Assembly: GCF_004053875.1 (NCBI RefSeq)
Contig: NZ_SBIP01000002.1
Location: 310,001 to 374,000, forward strand
Origin: Neorhizobium lilium
GTDB taxonomy: Bacteria; Pseudomonadota; Alphaproteobacteria; Rhizobiales; Rhizobiaceae
Direction: 5' to 3'
Length of the DNA: 64,000 nt
Part shown: piece by piece, positions 18,000 through 26,822 of the stretch
Layout of the letters: each line of letters begins with the position of its first letter
How positions within the stretch are numbered: the first letter of the stretch is position 1
Notes under the pieces: generated by a model
Seen by the model: the letters and a program-made list of their open reading frames with translations, nothing else
The model's database searches: none
What the model was told of the DNA's origin: nothing
Program-made: the position numbers and the translations under genes

Positions 18000-18018
18000 T
18001 TAATACTGAGTATTAATA
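18000..18018. promoter_or_regulatory. Inverted repeat upstream of the chemoreceptor
   Basis: ATTAATAC-TGA-GTATTAAT is a perfect 8-bp inverted repeat with a 3-base spacer in the 272-base gap between the chemoreceptor and ettA. It looks like a dimeric-regulator site; the binding protein is unknown. Confidence 0.45.
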
Positions 18019-18099
18019 GTGGCGCGCGCTCACCTGAGAGTGCGGCTAATTTAGATAACACTAAAAAGTTGCGCCGCTAAAACCCCCATAATTCAAAGA

Positions 18100-18129
18100 A
18101 AATGGGGCCTCCTCTTCAGGAGACCCCAT
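18100..18129 (-). terminator. Rho-independent terminator of ettA
   Basis: On the minus strand a 12-bp stem with one mismatch (ATGGGGTCTCCT/AGGAGGCCCCAT, loop GAAG) is followed by TTTTCTTTG, 37 bases after the ettA stop. Confidence 0.85.
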
Positions 18130-18165
18130 GACATAGCGCCAGCAGGTGATGCGCGAAGACGTTCC

Positions 18166-19815
18166 TCAGCGCGTCAGGCGCTTGTGAGCCTGGCTGCCCG
18201 GGTTCAAAGCGTCGGGACCGAGGCGGCGCACCTTGTCTTCTTCATAGTCTTCGAAGTTGCCCTCGAACCATTCGACATGACCGTCGCCCTCGAAGGCGAG
18301 GATATGCGTCGCCAGACGGTCGAGGAACATGCGATCGTGGCTGATGATGATGGCGCAGCCGGCGAAATTCTCCAGCGCGCTTTCCAGTGCACCGAGCGTT
18401 TCCGTATCCAGGTCGTTGGTCGGTTCGTCGAGCAGCAGGACATTGCCGCCGGCCTTCAACATCTTGGCCAGGTGGACGCGGTTGCGCTGACCGCCAGACA
18501 GGTTGCCGACCTTCTGCTGCTGATCGCCGCCCTTGAAGTTGAAGGCGCCGCAATAAGCGCGCGAGTTCATGTCGAACTTGCCGAGCTTGATGACTTCCGC
18601 GCCACCCGATATTTCTTCCCATACGGTCTTGTTGCCGTCGAGCGCATCGCGGCTCTGATCGACGTAGCCCATATGGACGGTCGGTCCGATCCGCACGGTG
18701 CCCTCATCGGGCGTTTCCTGGCCGGTGATCATGCGGAACAACGTCGTCTTGCCGGCGCCGTTCGGGCCGATAATGCCGACGATGCCGCCCGGCGGCAGCT
18801 TGATCGACAGGTCGTTGATCAGCGTGCGGCCTTCGAAGCCCTTGGTGATACCTTCCAACTCGATGACGACCTGACCGAGCCGCTCGCTGACCGGAATGAT
18901 GATCTGCGCATCGCCGGGGCGCTGGTTTTCGGCGGCCTCGACAAGCTGTTCGTAGGATTTGATACGCGCCTTGGACTTGGCCTGGCGGGCTTTCGGGCTG
19001 GAGGCGATCCATTCCTGCTCGCGGGAGATCGCCTTCTGGCGTCCGGCTTCTTCGCGCGATTCCTGCTGCATGCGCTTGGCCTTGGCAGTCAGATAGGCGG
19101 AATAATTGCCCTCGTAGGGAATGCCGCGGCCGCGGTCGAGTTCGAGAATCCAGCCGGTGACATTGTCGAGGAAGTAGCGATCGTGGGTGATCATCATGAC
19201 GGCGCCGGGATAATCGCGCAGATGCCGCTCGAGCCATGCAATGGTTTCGGCGTCCAAATGGTTCGTCGGTTCGTCGAGCAGCAGCAGATCAGGCTTCGAC
19301 AGAAGCAGGCGGCACAGCGCGACGCGGCGACGCTCACCGCCGGAAAGGCTGGTGACTTCTGAATCGCGCGGCGGGCAGCGCAGAGCTTCCATAGCCATCT
19401 CGACCTGGCTTTCCAGATCCCAGAGGTTCTGGCTGTCGATGACGTCCTGGAGCTTGGCGCCTTCGTCGGCGGTCTCATCGGAATAGTTCATCATCAGTTC
19501 GTTGTAGCGGTCGAGGATCGCCGTCTTCTTGGCGACGCCTTCCATCACGTTCTCGAAAACGGTCTTGGCCGGATCGAGATGCGGCTCCTGCTCCAGGTAG
19601 CCGACAGTCGCGCCTTCCGCGAGCCAGGCCTCGCCCGTGTATTCCTTGTCCTGCCCGGCAATGATGCGCAGGACGGTCGACTTACCCGCGCCGTTCGGGC
19701 CGAGAATACCGATCTTCGCATCCGGATAGAAGGACAGGTTGACGTTCTCGAGGATTTTCTTGGCGCCGTAAGACTTGTTGAGTCCCGACATGTGATAGAT
19801 GAACTGACGTGCCAT
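18166..19815 (-). CDS. ettA: Energy-dependent translational throttle protein EttA (ABC-F)
   Basis: A 549-residue soluble ABC-F ATPase that binds the ribosomal E site and gates translation according to ATP/ADP ratio. It has two ABC cassettes. Walker A is GILGPNGAGKST and GIIGPNGAGKTT; signatures are SLSGGERRRVALCRLL and NLSGGQRNRVHLAKML; Walker B motifs end in LLLLDEPTNHLD and VLLLDEPTNDLD. The linker between cassettes (about 240-320) is charged and includes the SSPKARQAKSKARI P-site tRNA-interaction region. There are no membrane segments. Length matches EttA (about 555). Confidence 0.95.
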   Translation of the reverse strand: MARQFIYHMSGLNKSYGAKKILENVNLSFYPDAKIGILGPNGAGKSTVLRIIAGQDKEYTGEAWLAEGATVGYLEQEPHLDPAKTVFENVMEGVAKKTAILDRYNELMMNYSDETADEGAKLQDVIDSQNLWDLESQVEMAMEALRCPPRDSEVTSLSGGERRRVALCRLLLSKPDLLLLDEPTNHLDAETIAWLERHLRDYPGAVMMITHDRYFLDNVTGWILELDRGRGIPYEGNYSAYLTAKAKRMQQESREEAGRQKAISREQEWIASSPKARQAKSKARIKSYEQLVEAAENQRPGDAQIIIPVSERLGQVVIELEGITKGFEGRTLINDLSIKLPPGGIVGIIGPNGAGKTTLFRMITGQETPDEGTVRIGPTVHMGYVDQSRDALDGNKTVWEEISGGAEVIKLGKFDMNSRAYCGAFNFKGGDQQQKVGNLSGGQRNRVHLAKMLKAGGNVLLLDEPTNDLDTETLGALESALENFAGCAIIISHDRMFLDRLATHILAFEGDGHVEWFEGNFEDYEEDKVRRLGPDALNPGSQAHKRLTR

Positions 19816-19903
19816 GGATGATACTGCTCCGGCGGGAATTTGGGTTTGCCGCTATGTAGGCGAATTGACCGGCGGGGGCAATGCGGGAGACGGGAGGAAA
19901 GAC

Positions 19904-20851
19904 ATGTTCGAAAATACCCGGTGGCTGGAAAGCCCGACGGGTGCCCGCCTCGCCTATCATCATCTGGCGGCAGAGAACGAGGCGAGAGGTATTCTTCTTG
20001 TCTCGCATGGCCTGGCCGAGCACTCGCTGCGCTATGGGCGGTTTGCCAAATTCATGGCGACGCATGGCTTCCACGTCTATGCCTGGGACCATCGAGGCCA
20101 CGGAGAGACCCTATTGCCCGACGCTCCACTCGGGCGGTTTGCACACGGGGGCGGCGCAAGCCTGGTGCTTCAGGACGTCAAGGCAATGCGGGACATGGCC
20201 TCAGTCTCGCATCCTGGCCTTCCGGTACTTCTCTTCGGTCATTCCATGGGCGGGCTGGTCGCCCTCAATGCGGCCATCGACAACCCGCAGAGCTATGACG
20301 CGCTCGCCGTGTGGAACTCCAATTTCAATCCCGGCCCGGCTGGACGCACCGCGCAAGGCATCTTGTTGGCGGAACGGGCGCTGAAGGGCTCGGACGTCCC
20401 GAGCACGCTTCTGCCCAAACTGACCTTCGGCGTCTGGGGACGATCCATCCCAGGACGCCGCACCGAGTTCGACTGGCTGAGCCACGACCAAGACATGGTG
20501 GACGCCTATGTCGAAGACCCGCTTTGCGGCTTCGACGCCAGCGTCTCCCTCTGGCTGGACCTCTTCAAACTCGCCTTCCGGGGCGCGAAACTGCTGGACC
20601 GGCTGCCGACCAACCTGCCGATCCATCTTGTCGGCGGCGCCGAAGATCCGGCCACCAATGGAGGGCGCGAGATCCGCTGGCTGGAGGAGCAGTTGAAGCG
20701 GAACGCCTTTCTGCATGTCACGACCAAGATCTGGCCCGCAACCCGGCACGAGACGCTCAATGACACGGTGCGAGCCCGCGCCATGGCCGAGTTCGCCAGC
20801 TGGGCAAAGTCTGCACTGCCCGTCAGGGTCACCGCCACCAAAGCGGAATAA
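19904..20851 (+). CDS. Alpha/beta hydrolase (monoacylglycerol-lipase/lysophospholipase-like)
   Basis: A 315-residue serine hydrolase of the Hydrolase_4 type. It shows the oxyanion region ILLVSHGLAEHSLRY, the AWDHRGHG segment, and the nucleophile elbow LLFGHSMGGLVALN. The acid is in the IHLVGGAEDPATNGG loop, and the His in ATRHETLND near the C-terminus. These match PldB/monoglyceride-lipase-like enzymes acting on lysolipids or monoacylglycerols. The start at 19904 has GGGAGG seven bases upstream. It is divergent from ettA with a short shared promoter region. Confidence 0.88.
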   Translation: MFENTRWLESPTGARLAYHHLAAENEARGILLVSHGLAEHSLRYGRFAKFMATHGFHVYAWDHRGHGETLLPDAPLGRFAHGGGASLVLQDVKAMRDMASVSHPGLPVLLFGHSMGGLVALNAAIDNPQSYDALAVWNSNFNPGPAGRTAQGILLAERALKGSDVPSTLLPKLTFGVWGRSIPGRRTEFDWLSHDQDMVDAYVEDPLCGFDASVSLWLDLFKLAFRGAKLLDRLPTNLPIHLVGGAEDPATNGGREIRWLEEQLKRNAFLHVTTKIWPATRHETLNDTVRARAMAEFASWAKSALPVRVTATKAE

Positions 20852-20905
20852 CCTCATGAGATTTAATCAAGTGCCGAGCCCGCGGCGAGCGAATATAAAA
20901 CCGAT

Positions 20906-21871
20906 ATGAACGCCCGAGCAGCAAGAATCGAAGCAGCATCTCCAGCCTCAGGCATTCCGGCCGGGCTCGGGTTGATGATCCTTGCCATGCTGCTTGCGCC
21001 GCTGATCGACGTCTTCTCGAAGCTCGCGACCACGACCGCCTCGCCAACCCTGATTACGGCAGCACGCTTCTTCTTTCAGGCGGTCTGCATGCTGCCGATC
21101 ATTGTCTGGAATGGCTCCTGGCGCAGCTTTTCATGGCGCCTCAGCTTCTACCACGCGGTCCGGGCCGCCGTGATCACCGTTTCCATGGTGTGCTTCGTCG
21201 CCACTCTGGCTGTGATGGAAGTGGCGGATGCCGTAGCGATCTTCTTCGTCGAGCCGATCATCCTCACCATCCTGTCCGGCTTCTTCCTGAAGGAGACGAT
21301 CGGTTGGCGCCGCTACACCGCCTGCGGTGTGGGCTTTCTCGGCGCGATGATCGTCATCCGCCCGAGCTTCCAGGATATCGGCCTCGTAGCCCTGCTGCCG
21401 GTCGTCACCGCCTTCTGCATTGCCATCTTCGCTCTGATGACGCGGGCGCTGGCGCACCGGGAAGACCCCTGGTCCATGCAGTTCCAGATGTCGCTCTGGG
21501 GCATGCCGATCTGCGTCGTCCTGCTGACGATCGGTCAGTGGCAGGGCGTCGGGTTCCTTCAACCCTCCCTGCCCGACCTGACCACCACCACATGGATGGC
21601 CGGCGTGGGCGTCTTTGCCGCTCTCTCGGGAATTCTTGCGGTCTATGCCTATCGCGCAGCGCCGGCATCGGTAATTGCACCGCTTCAGTATTTTGAGATC
21701 GTGTCGGCAACCCTGTTCGGCTGGCTGGTCTTCGACGACTTCCCCGATCCCGTAAAGTGGTTGGGCATCGGCATCATCATCGGCTCCGGACTGTTCATCA
21801 TCTGGCGTGAACGCCGCGCCGCGTCCATGAAACCCGTCACCGGCAGCGCCGACACCACACTGGCTCCCTGA
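20906..21871 (+). CDS. EamA/DMT-superfamily transporter, first gene of a three-gene operon
   Basis: A 321-residue protein with about ten membrane helices in two EamA repeats, including LIDVFSKLATTTASPTLITAARF, VADAVAIFFVEPIILTILSG and SVIAPLQYFEIVSATLFGWL. It resembles the RhaT/S-adenosylmethionine-uptake subgroup of DMT carriers. Its stop is one base from the ATG of the CoA-transferase, so it is clearly co-transcribed with the two following enzymes and probably moves their substrate or product. Confidence 0.85.
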   Translation: MNARAARIEAASPASGIPAGLGLMILAMLLAPLIDVFSKLATTTASPTLITAARFFFQAVCMLPIIVWNGSWRSFSWRLSFYHAVRAAVITVSMVCFVATLAVMEVADAVAIFFVEPIILTILSGFFLKETIGWRRYTACGVGFLGAMIVIRPSFQDIGLVALLPVVTAFCIAIFALMTRALAHREDPWSMQFQMSLWGMPICVVLLTIGQWQGVGFLQPSLPDLTTTTWMAGVGVFAALSGILAVYAYRAAPASVIAPLQYFEIVSATLFGWLVFDDFPDPVKWLGIGIIIGSGLFIIWRERRAASMKPVTGSADTTLAP

Positions 21872-21872
21872 T

Positions 21873-23087
21873 ATGCAGCAGCAAGAAAAAAACCAGCCTC
21901 TTTCGGGCATCCGGGTAGTGGAATTGGCCCGCGTTCTGGCCGGTCCCTGGGCCGGACAGATGCTTGCCGACATGGGCGCCGACGTCATCAAGGTGGAGAA
22001 CCCCGACGGCGGTGACGACACTCGCGCCTGGGGACCGCCCTTCGTCGAAGGCAAGGACGACGAAAACCTTTCGGCCGCCTATTACCATTCCACCAATCGC
22101 GGCAAGCGTTCGATCGCCGTCGATCTGAAGACCGAGGATGGGCAGGAGATCGTCCGCCAACTGGTGGCAAGGGCCGATGTGCTGATCGAGAACTTCAAGC
22201 TCGGAGGCCTCAAGAAATACGGCCTGGATTACGAAAGCCTGCGGGAGATCAACCCCAAGCTCGTCTACTGCTCCATCACCGGCTTCGGTCAGGACGGCCC
22301 TTATGCCAACCTCGCTGGTTACGACTATATCGTCCAGGGCATGTCCGGCTTTATGTCGGTCACTGGCGAACCGGACGGACAGCCGATGAAGGCGGGCGTT
22401 GCCATTGCCGACATCTTCACCGGCGTCTATGCCGTCGCGGCAATCCAGGCGGCGCTGATCCATGCGATGCGCACCGGACAGGGCCAGCATGTGGACATGG
22501 CTCTCCTGGACGTGATGGCAGCCGTCCTTGCCAACCAGAACATGAACTACCTCGTCTCCGGGACTGCGCCGAACCGCCTCGGTAATGCTCACCCTAATAT
22601 ATCGCCCTATGAGGTCATTCCCGTTCAGGACGGCCACATCATCCTCGCGGTCGGCAATGACGGCCAGTTCAGGCGGCTCTGCACGATCCTCGGGATTGAG
22701 ACAGCGGCCAGCGATGAGCGTTTCGCAACCAATAAAGCCCGTGTGGCGCATCGCATCGAAGTCCGCAGTCTCCTGATCGCCGAGACCGGCAAATGGACGA
22801 AAATCGCGCTGCTTGCGGCCTGTGGGCAGAATGCCGTTCCGGCCGGCCCCATCAACTCCATCGCCGAGATGTTCGAGGACCCGCAGGTCAAGGCCAGGGG
22901 CCTGCGCATCGATCTGGCGGATGCCGAAGGCACACTCATCCCCGGCGTCCGGACGCCGATCGTGATGTCGGAAACGCCGCTGGCCTACCACCGCCCAAGC
23001 CCGAAGCTCGGCGAGCACACGGACGAGGTCATGATGGAACTGATCATCACCGAAATGAAAAAGGCCGCAAAAGGAACTGTGGAATGA
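21873..23087 (+). CDS. CaiB/BaiF (class III) CoA-transferase
   Basis: A 404-residue enzyme of the family III CoA-transferases (formyl-CoA, carnitine or succinyl-CoA:acceptor type). Segments visible are GIRVVELARVLAGPWAGQ, LADMGADVIKVENPDGGDDTR, RGKRSIAVDLK and the catalytic-Asp region VAIADIFTGVYAV. It forms a carboxylate CoA-thioester by CoA transfer in the cytosol. Its TGA overlaps the ATG of the ThDP enzyme by four bases, giving coupled translation. A formyl-CoA transferase paired with oxalyl-CoA decarboxylase is the classic neighbour pair, but the partner here does not look like a canonical Oxc. Confidence 0.88.
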   Translation: MQQQEKNQPLSGIRVVELARVLAGPWAGQMLADMGADVIKVENPDGGDDTRAWGPPFVEGKDDENLSAAYYHSTNRGKRSIAVDLKTEDGQEIVRQLVARADVLIENFKLGGLKKYGLDYESLREINPKLVYCSITGFGQDGPYANLAGYDYIVQGMSGFMSVTGEPDGQPMKAGVAIADIFTGVYAVAAIQAALIHAMRTGQGQHVDMALLDVMAAVLANQNMNYLVSGTAPNRLGNAHPNISPYEVIPVQDGHIILAVGNDGQFRRLCTILGIETAASDERFATNKARVAHRIEVRSLLIAETGKWTKIALLAACGQNAVPAGPINSIAEMFEDPQVKARGLRIDLADAEGTLIPGVRTPIVMSETPLAYHRPSPKLGEHTDEVMMELIITEMKKAAKGTVE

Positions 23088-24733
23088 AGACGGGTGGACA
23101 GCTGATCGTTGAGGCCCTGAAGGCGAACGGAGTGCAGCGCATTTCCTGCGTGCCGGGGGAAAGCTATCTCGCTGTTCTCGACGCGCTTTACGAGAGCGGC
23201 ATCGAAGTCCTCGTCTGCCGCCAGGAAGGCGGCGCGGCGATGATGGCCGACAGCTGGGGCAGGCTCACCGGCGAGCCGGGCATCTGCATGGTGACCCGTG
23301 GCCCGGGCGCCACCAATGCCTCCGCCGGGCTCCATATTGCGCGGCAGGATTCGATCCCCATGATCCTTTTCGTCGGCCAGGTCGCCCGCGATATGCGGGA
23401 GCGGGAGGCTTTCCAGGAAGTGGAGTACCGCCGCGCCTTCACCGAGTTCGCGAAATGGGTGGGCGAGATCGACGATGCCCGCCGTATCCCCGAATTCGTG
23501 ACGCGGGCTTTTGCCGTCGCGACATCCGGGCGGCCTGGTCCCGTCGTGCTGACGCTTCCGGAAGACATGCTGATCGATGAGGTGGAGGCGCCCGAGGCCC
23601 GTCCTTACACCCGCGTCGAATCCCATCCCGGCCCCTCGCAAATTGCGGAACTCGGCCGGCTGCTGGCTGACGCGAAGCGCCCATTATTCGTTCTCGGCGG
23701 CACCCGCTGGAGCGAACAGGCAGTCGCGGAATTCACCGCGTTCGCAGACCGGTTCAAGCTGCCGGTCGGCTGCTCCTTCCGCCGCCAGATGCTGTTCGAT
23801 CATCTGCATCCAAGCTATGCCGGCGATGTCGGAATCGGCATCAACCCGGCGCTTGCCCGGGAAGTAAAGGAAGCCGACCTGCTCATCCTGCTCGGCAGCC
23901 GAATGTCGGAAATGCCCTCCTCCAGCTATTCGCTGATCGACATCCCCTATCCCAGCCAAAAGCTCGTGCATGTCTTCCCCGAGCCGGAAGAACTTGGCCG
24001 CATCTACCGCCCGGACCTTGCCATTTGCGCGGCACCGGCTGAATTCGTAAGGGCCCTGGCAGACCTCGATGCACCCGCCGCCCCGGCCTGGGCGGAACGG
24101 ACGGCTGCCATGCACGAGGCCTACCTCAAATGGTCGACCCCACCGATGACTGGTCCAGGCGCCGTGCAGATGGGGCCAATCATGAATTGGATCGAAGAGA
24201 ACGTCGCCAAAGACGCGATCTTCACCAATGGCGCCGGCAATTATGCGACCTGGCTGCATCGTTTCCACCGCTTCCGCCGCTACAACACCCAGTCGGCTCC
24301 GACGTCCGGCTCCATGGGCTACGGTCTGCCGGCGGCCGTGGCTGCCAAGCAGCTGTTTCCGGACCGCGAAGTGGTCTGCTTTGCCGGCGATGGCTGCTTC
24401 ATGATGCACGGCCAGGAATTCATCACCGCCGTGCGCTATCATCTGCCGATCATCACCGTCTTGGTCAACAACGGCATCTACGGCACGATCCGCATGCACC
24501 AGGAACGGGAATATCCCGGCCGCGTCAGCGGAACCGATCTCGTGAACCCGGATTTCGTCGCCTACGCCAAAGCCTTCGGAGGCTATGGAGAATTGGTGGA
24601 AAAGACGGAGGAATTCGGCCCAGCCTATGTGCGCGCTCGGGCGAGCGGCAAGCCTTCGATCATCGAGGTCAGGCTGGATCCGGAGGCCATCACGCCGGCC
24701 CGTACCCTAACCCAAATCCGCGCCGGCGCGTAA
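23084..24733 (+). CDS. Thiamine-diphosphate-dependent enzyme, acetolactate-synthase-like
   Basis: 549 residues in the usual PYR-central-PP order. The conserved Glu that activates ThDP is in VLVCRQEGGAAMMADSWG, and the Mg/ThDP motif starts at FAGDGCFMMHGQEF and ends with VLVNNGIYG. Sequence character is of catabolic ALS-like enzymes (GGYGELVEK, PGICMVTRGPGATNA), not of the ilvB anabolic enzyme, and no ilvN small subunit is nearby. The partner CoA-transferase suggests a decarboxylase or lyase acting in a CoA-linked pathway; substrate unknown. The start is fixed by overlap with the preceding stop. Confidence 0.85.
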   Translation: MKTGGQLIVEALKANGVQRISCVPGESYLAVLDALYESGIEVLVCRQEGGAAMMADSWGRLTGEPGICMVTRGPGATNASAGLHIARQDSIPMILFVGQVARDMREREAFQEVEYRRAFTEFAKWVGEIDDARRIPEFVTRAFAVATSGRPGPVVLTLPEDMLIDEVEAPEARPYTRVESHPGPSQIAELGRLLADAKRPLFVLGGTRWSEQAVAEFTAFADRFKLPVGCSFRRQMLFDHLHPSYAGDVGIGINPALAREVKEADLLILLGSRMSEMPSSSYSLIDIPYPSQKLVHVFPEPEELGRIYRPDLAICAAPAEFVRALADLDAPAAPAWAERTAAMHEAYLKWSTPPMTGPGAVQMGPIMNWIEENVAKDAIFTNGAGNYATWLHRFHRFRRYNTQSAPTSGSMGYGLPAAVAAKQLFPDREVVCFAGDGCFMMHGQEFITAVRYHLPIITVLVNNGIYGTIRMHQEREYPGRVSGTDLVNPDFVAYAKAFGGYGELVEKTEEFGPAYVRARASGKPSIIEVRLDPEAITPARTLTQIRAGA

Positions 24734-24780
24734 CTAGGCGGCACGCGGGAACTGCAAGCATGCCGCGCAGTTAACCCAGC

Positions 24781-24903
24781 ATGGAAAAAGATACGAACCG
24801 CAAGGCGGCTGGCGGCATGACGACCTTCGTGATCGTGATCTTCCTGATCGCGATAGCCCTTGCCGCCTTTTACTTTTTCGGGCTGACACCCGAGCAGGCT
24901 TAA
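24781..24903 (+). CDS. 40-residue single-pass small membrane protein
   Basis: An ATG opens 40 codons: a charged N-terminus MEKDTNRKAAGG, one hydrophobic segment TTFVIVIFLIAIALAAFYFF, then GLTPEQA. It lies 47 bases after the ThDP-enzyme stop and is followed 17 bases later by a strong terminator, so it may be the last gene of that operon. No clear ribosome-binding site precedes the ATG, which lowers confidence; an internal start at 24817 also exists. No known function. Confidence 0.5.
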   Translation: MEKDTNRKAAGGMTTFVIVIFLIAIALAAFYFFGLTPEQA

Positions 24904-24919
24904 AATAAACCACGCAAAG

Positions 24920-24949
24920 AAAAAGGACCGACGTAAGCCGGTCCTTTTT
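24920..24949. terminator. Bidirectional terminator between small membrane ORF and RidA gene
   Basis: An 11-bp stem AAAAAGGACCG/CGGTCCTTTTT with an 8-base loop, T-run on the plus strand and A/T-run on the other, lies between convergent genes. Confidence 0.88.
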
Positions 24950-24967
24950 CGCATTTTTAGCCGCAAC

Positions 24968-25312
24968 TTAGTCGAGGGCAGCGGTGACGATGAACTCGAC
25001 CTTATACTTGGGTGCTGCGAGCTTGGCTTCGCTGGTGGCGCGCGCTGGCGGGTTCGCCGGATCGATCCAGGCTTCCCAGACGGCGTTCATCTCTGCGAAA
25101 TAGGCGATGTCCGACAGGTAGATGATGGTCTGCAGGACCTTCGACTTGTCTGTTCCGGCCGCAGCAAGCAGGCTGTCTACTTCGGCAAGAGCCGATTTGC
25201 ACTGGTCGGTCACGCTTTCGCCATCCCCAACTTGGCCTGCAAGATAGACGGTGTTGCCGTGGACGACTGCGCCGCTCATGCGGGCGCCGGGCTCGATACG
25301 CTTGATGCTCAT
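24968..25312 (-). CDS. RidA-family (YjgF/YER057c) protein
   Basis: The 114-residue protein has the family pattern GNTVYLAGQVG near the N-terminus, ALAEVDSLLAAAGTDKSKVLQTIIYLSD in the middle, and PPARATSEAKLAAPKYKVEFIVTA at the end. RidA proteins hydrolyse reactive enamine/imine intermediates of amino acid metabolism. The Arg that defines the deaminating RidA class is seen in ARATSEAKL, though the immediate context differs from canonical RidA. Ribosome-binding site AGGAG. It is tail-to-tail with the small membrane ORF. Confidence 0.88.
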   Translation of the reverse strand: MSIKRIEPGARMSGAVVHGNTVYLAGQVGDGESVTDQCKSALAEVDSLLAAAGTDKSKVLQTIIYLSDIAYFAEMNAVWEAWIDPANPPARATSEAKLAAPKYKVEFIVTAALD

Positions 25313-25375
25313 GCAAATGCTCCTGTGTGGTGACGTGAAGAAGACGCCGCGATGAACGGCGCCTGAAACTGAGAT

Positions 25376-25714
25376 TTAGCCGCGGATATGCTGGCTCTTT
25401 TCATAGATGGCAGTGGATCGCGCGCCGGAGCGGCAGAAGCCGAGCATTGGCCGCGGCAGCTCGTCGAGCGCATCCACCATGGCATTGACGCCCTGCTCAT
25501 CGACACCCATGCGGCCGACAGGAACGTGACGGATCTCAAGTCCGAGTTCCTGCGCGCGAGCGGCGATGTCGGCGAAATGCGGCTGGCCAGGTTCCTCCTC
25601 GTCCGGACGGTGGCAGACGATTGATTTGAAACCCATGTCCTTGACCTGATCGAGGTCTTCAGCCGTGATCTGTCCGGTGACAGAATACTCGTCATTGATC
25701 GATCGAATATCCAT
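25376..25714 (-). CDS. DUF442 (TIGR01244) phosphatase/sulfurtransferase-like protein
   Basis: A 112-residue protein of the family called beta-lactamase-hydrolase-like or TIGR01244, with a phosphatase-like fold. The signature FCRSGARSTAIY contains the catalytic Cys and Arg. In many bacteria this domain is fused to a persulfide dioxygenase (Blh/ETHE1-like) and linked to sulfide detoxification; here it stands alone. Start at MDIRSIN because GGAGG precedes it. The substrate is not known. Confidence 0.8.
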   Translation of the reverse strand: MDIRSINDEYSVTGQITAEDLDQVKDMGFKSIVCHRPDEEEPGQPHFADIAARAQELGLEIRHVPVGRMGVDEQGVNAMVDALDELPRPMLGFCRSGARSTAIYEKSQHIRG

Positions 25715-25789
25715 GGTACGTGCCTCCATATCTGTCGAGGCGCCAGCATTACGACGCGCCCGCATGGGCGTCAATCGCGTCAGGCCTCC

Positions 25790-26629
25790 TCAGGCGAACA
25801 GGAACTTGAGCCCGTATTCGATGCTGTCGCCGGGCTTCAATATCTTCAACTCGCCTTTGCGTGTAAGCTCCTCGCGTCCTGCCAGCCGGTGCGAAACCGG
25901 CTCTATGCCCAGCACATGCGCCGGCGCCTGCTGATTGCGCCAGATTTGCAGGTAGGGCAGCGTATCGGTGCGAAATTTCGCCCGCAGCGTGAGGCCTCCG
26001 ACGGCCGCGATCGGACCGAGCGCCACCTCGGCCCAGGACTCGCCTTCCCTTGCAGCCGGCACGCAGAAAACGCTTCCCGGCTCTGGACCGAAATTCCAGG
26101 GCAGTTTTCCACCCTCCAGCATCCGGCCGGAAAGCCGGACATTATCGTCGAACAGCCAGGCACCGATATTCATGTGGTACATATGGACGGGGGAAAATGG
26201 CCTGGTGCCGGTATTCGTCAGCGTATCGAGAAGACAGACCTCGCCTGTGGCTGGATCGATGCGCCAATGACGATCGAGCTGCGCAGGTTCGCCCGTTGCC
26301 ATGGTGACGGCGACGCGTGCGTGGCATTCGGCGCTACCTTCCTGGGCATCCCAGAACAGGATGTCGGCCGGGTGCGACGAGAAGGATCCATGCAGCGGAT
26401 AGGTTCGTCCGTCGCTGCGCCCGGCGATCGGCTCTGGGTGGCGGATGTGGTCCGGCCCACAGGTAAAGAGGAAGCCTTCAAGCGAATGGTCGATTCGCGG
26501 ATCGCCATCGTCGGGGATCGCCCGGCCCGGCGCGAGATCGATATCGCCGATGAAACAGCCGCCTATATCCAGAACAGAGCTTGGATCGAGAAAAAGACGA
26601 GGTCCGACTTCAGCCGAAAAAACCTTCAT
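25790..26629 (-). CDS. Aldose-1-epimerase-like protein (DUF4432 type)
   Basis: A 279-residue beta-sandwich-type protein, rich in beta-strand residues and Gly turns. It has features of the galactose-mutarotase fold (YPLHGSFSSHPADIL, VHMYHMNIGAWLFDD, and TDTLPYLQIWRNQQAPAHVLGIEP). DUF4432 relatives are sugar-epimerase-like enzymes of uncertain activity. The start ATG at 26629 has AGGGTGGA upstream; an in-frame GTG five codons earlier is the alternative. It is divergent from the L,D-transpeptidase. Confidence 0.75.
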   Translation of the reverse strand: MKVFSAEVGPRLFLDPSSVLDIGGCFIGDIDLAPGRAIPDDGDPRIDHSLEGFLFTCGPDHIRHPEPIAGRSDGRTYPLHGSFSSHPADILFWDAQEGSAECHARVAVTMATGEPAQLDRHWRIDPATGEVCLLDTLTNTGTRPFSPVHMYHMNIGAWLFDDNVRLSGRMLEGGKLPWNFGPEPGSVFCVPAAREGESWAEVALGPIAAVGGLTLRAKFRTDTLPYLQIWRNQQAPAHVLGIEPVSHRLAGREELTRKGELKILKPGDSIEYGLKFLFA

Positions 26630-26822
26630 TTCCACCCTCTTCACGCTTTCGTCAGGGAATCTTTCTTATTGTAATGTTACTTTAACACCTCGTTCACTGC
26701 GATTTCACCTTTTTCACACTACGGTCAAATTTACCTTGTCTGAGATGAGCCAACAAAGCAGCGGGAACAAACCGCGTGAAATGCTATTACGTCCCAAAAG
26801 AAACTCCATACGCGGTGATATC

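Noticed and set aside
26764..26788. GGAAC-N18-TT pattern upstream of the L,D-transpeptidase, like an EcfG promoter
   Set aside because: The -10 element reads TATT instead of CGTT/TGTT, and GGAAC with two T's 18 bases later is too common to rely on.
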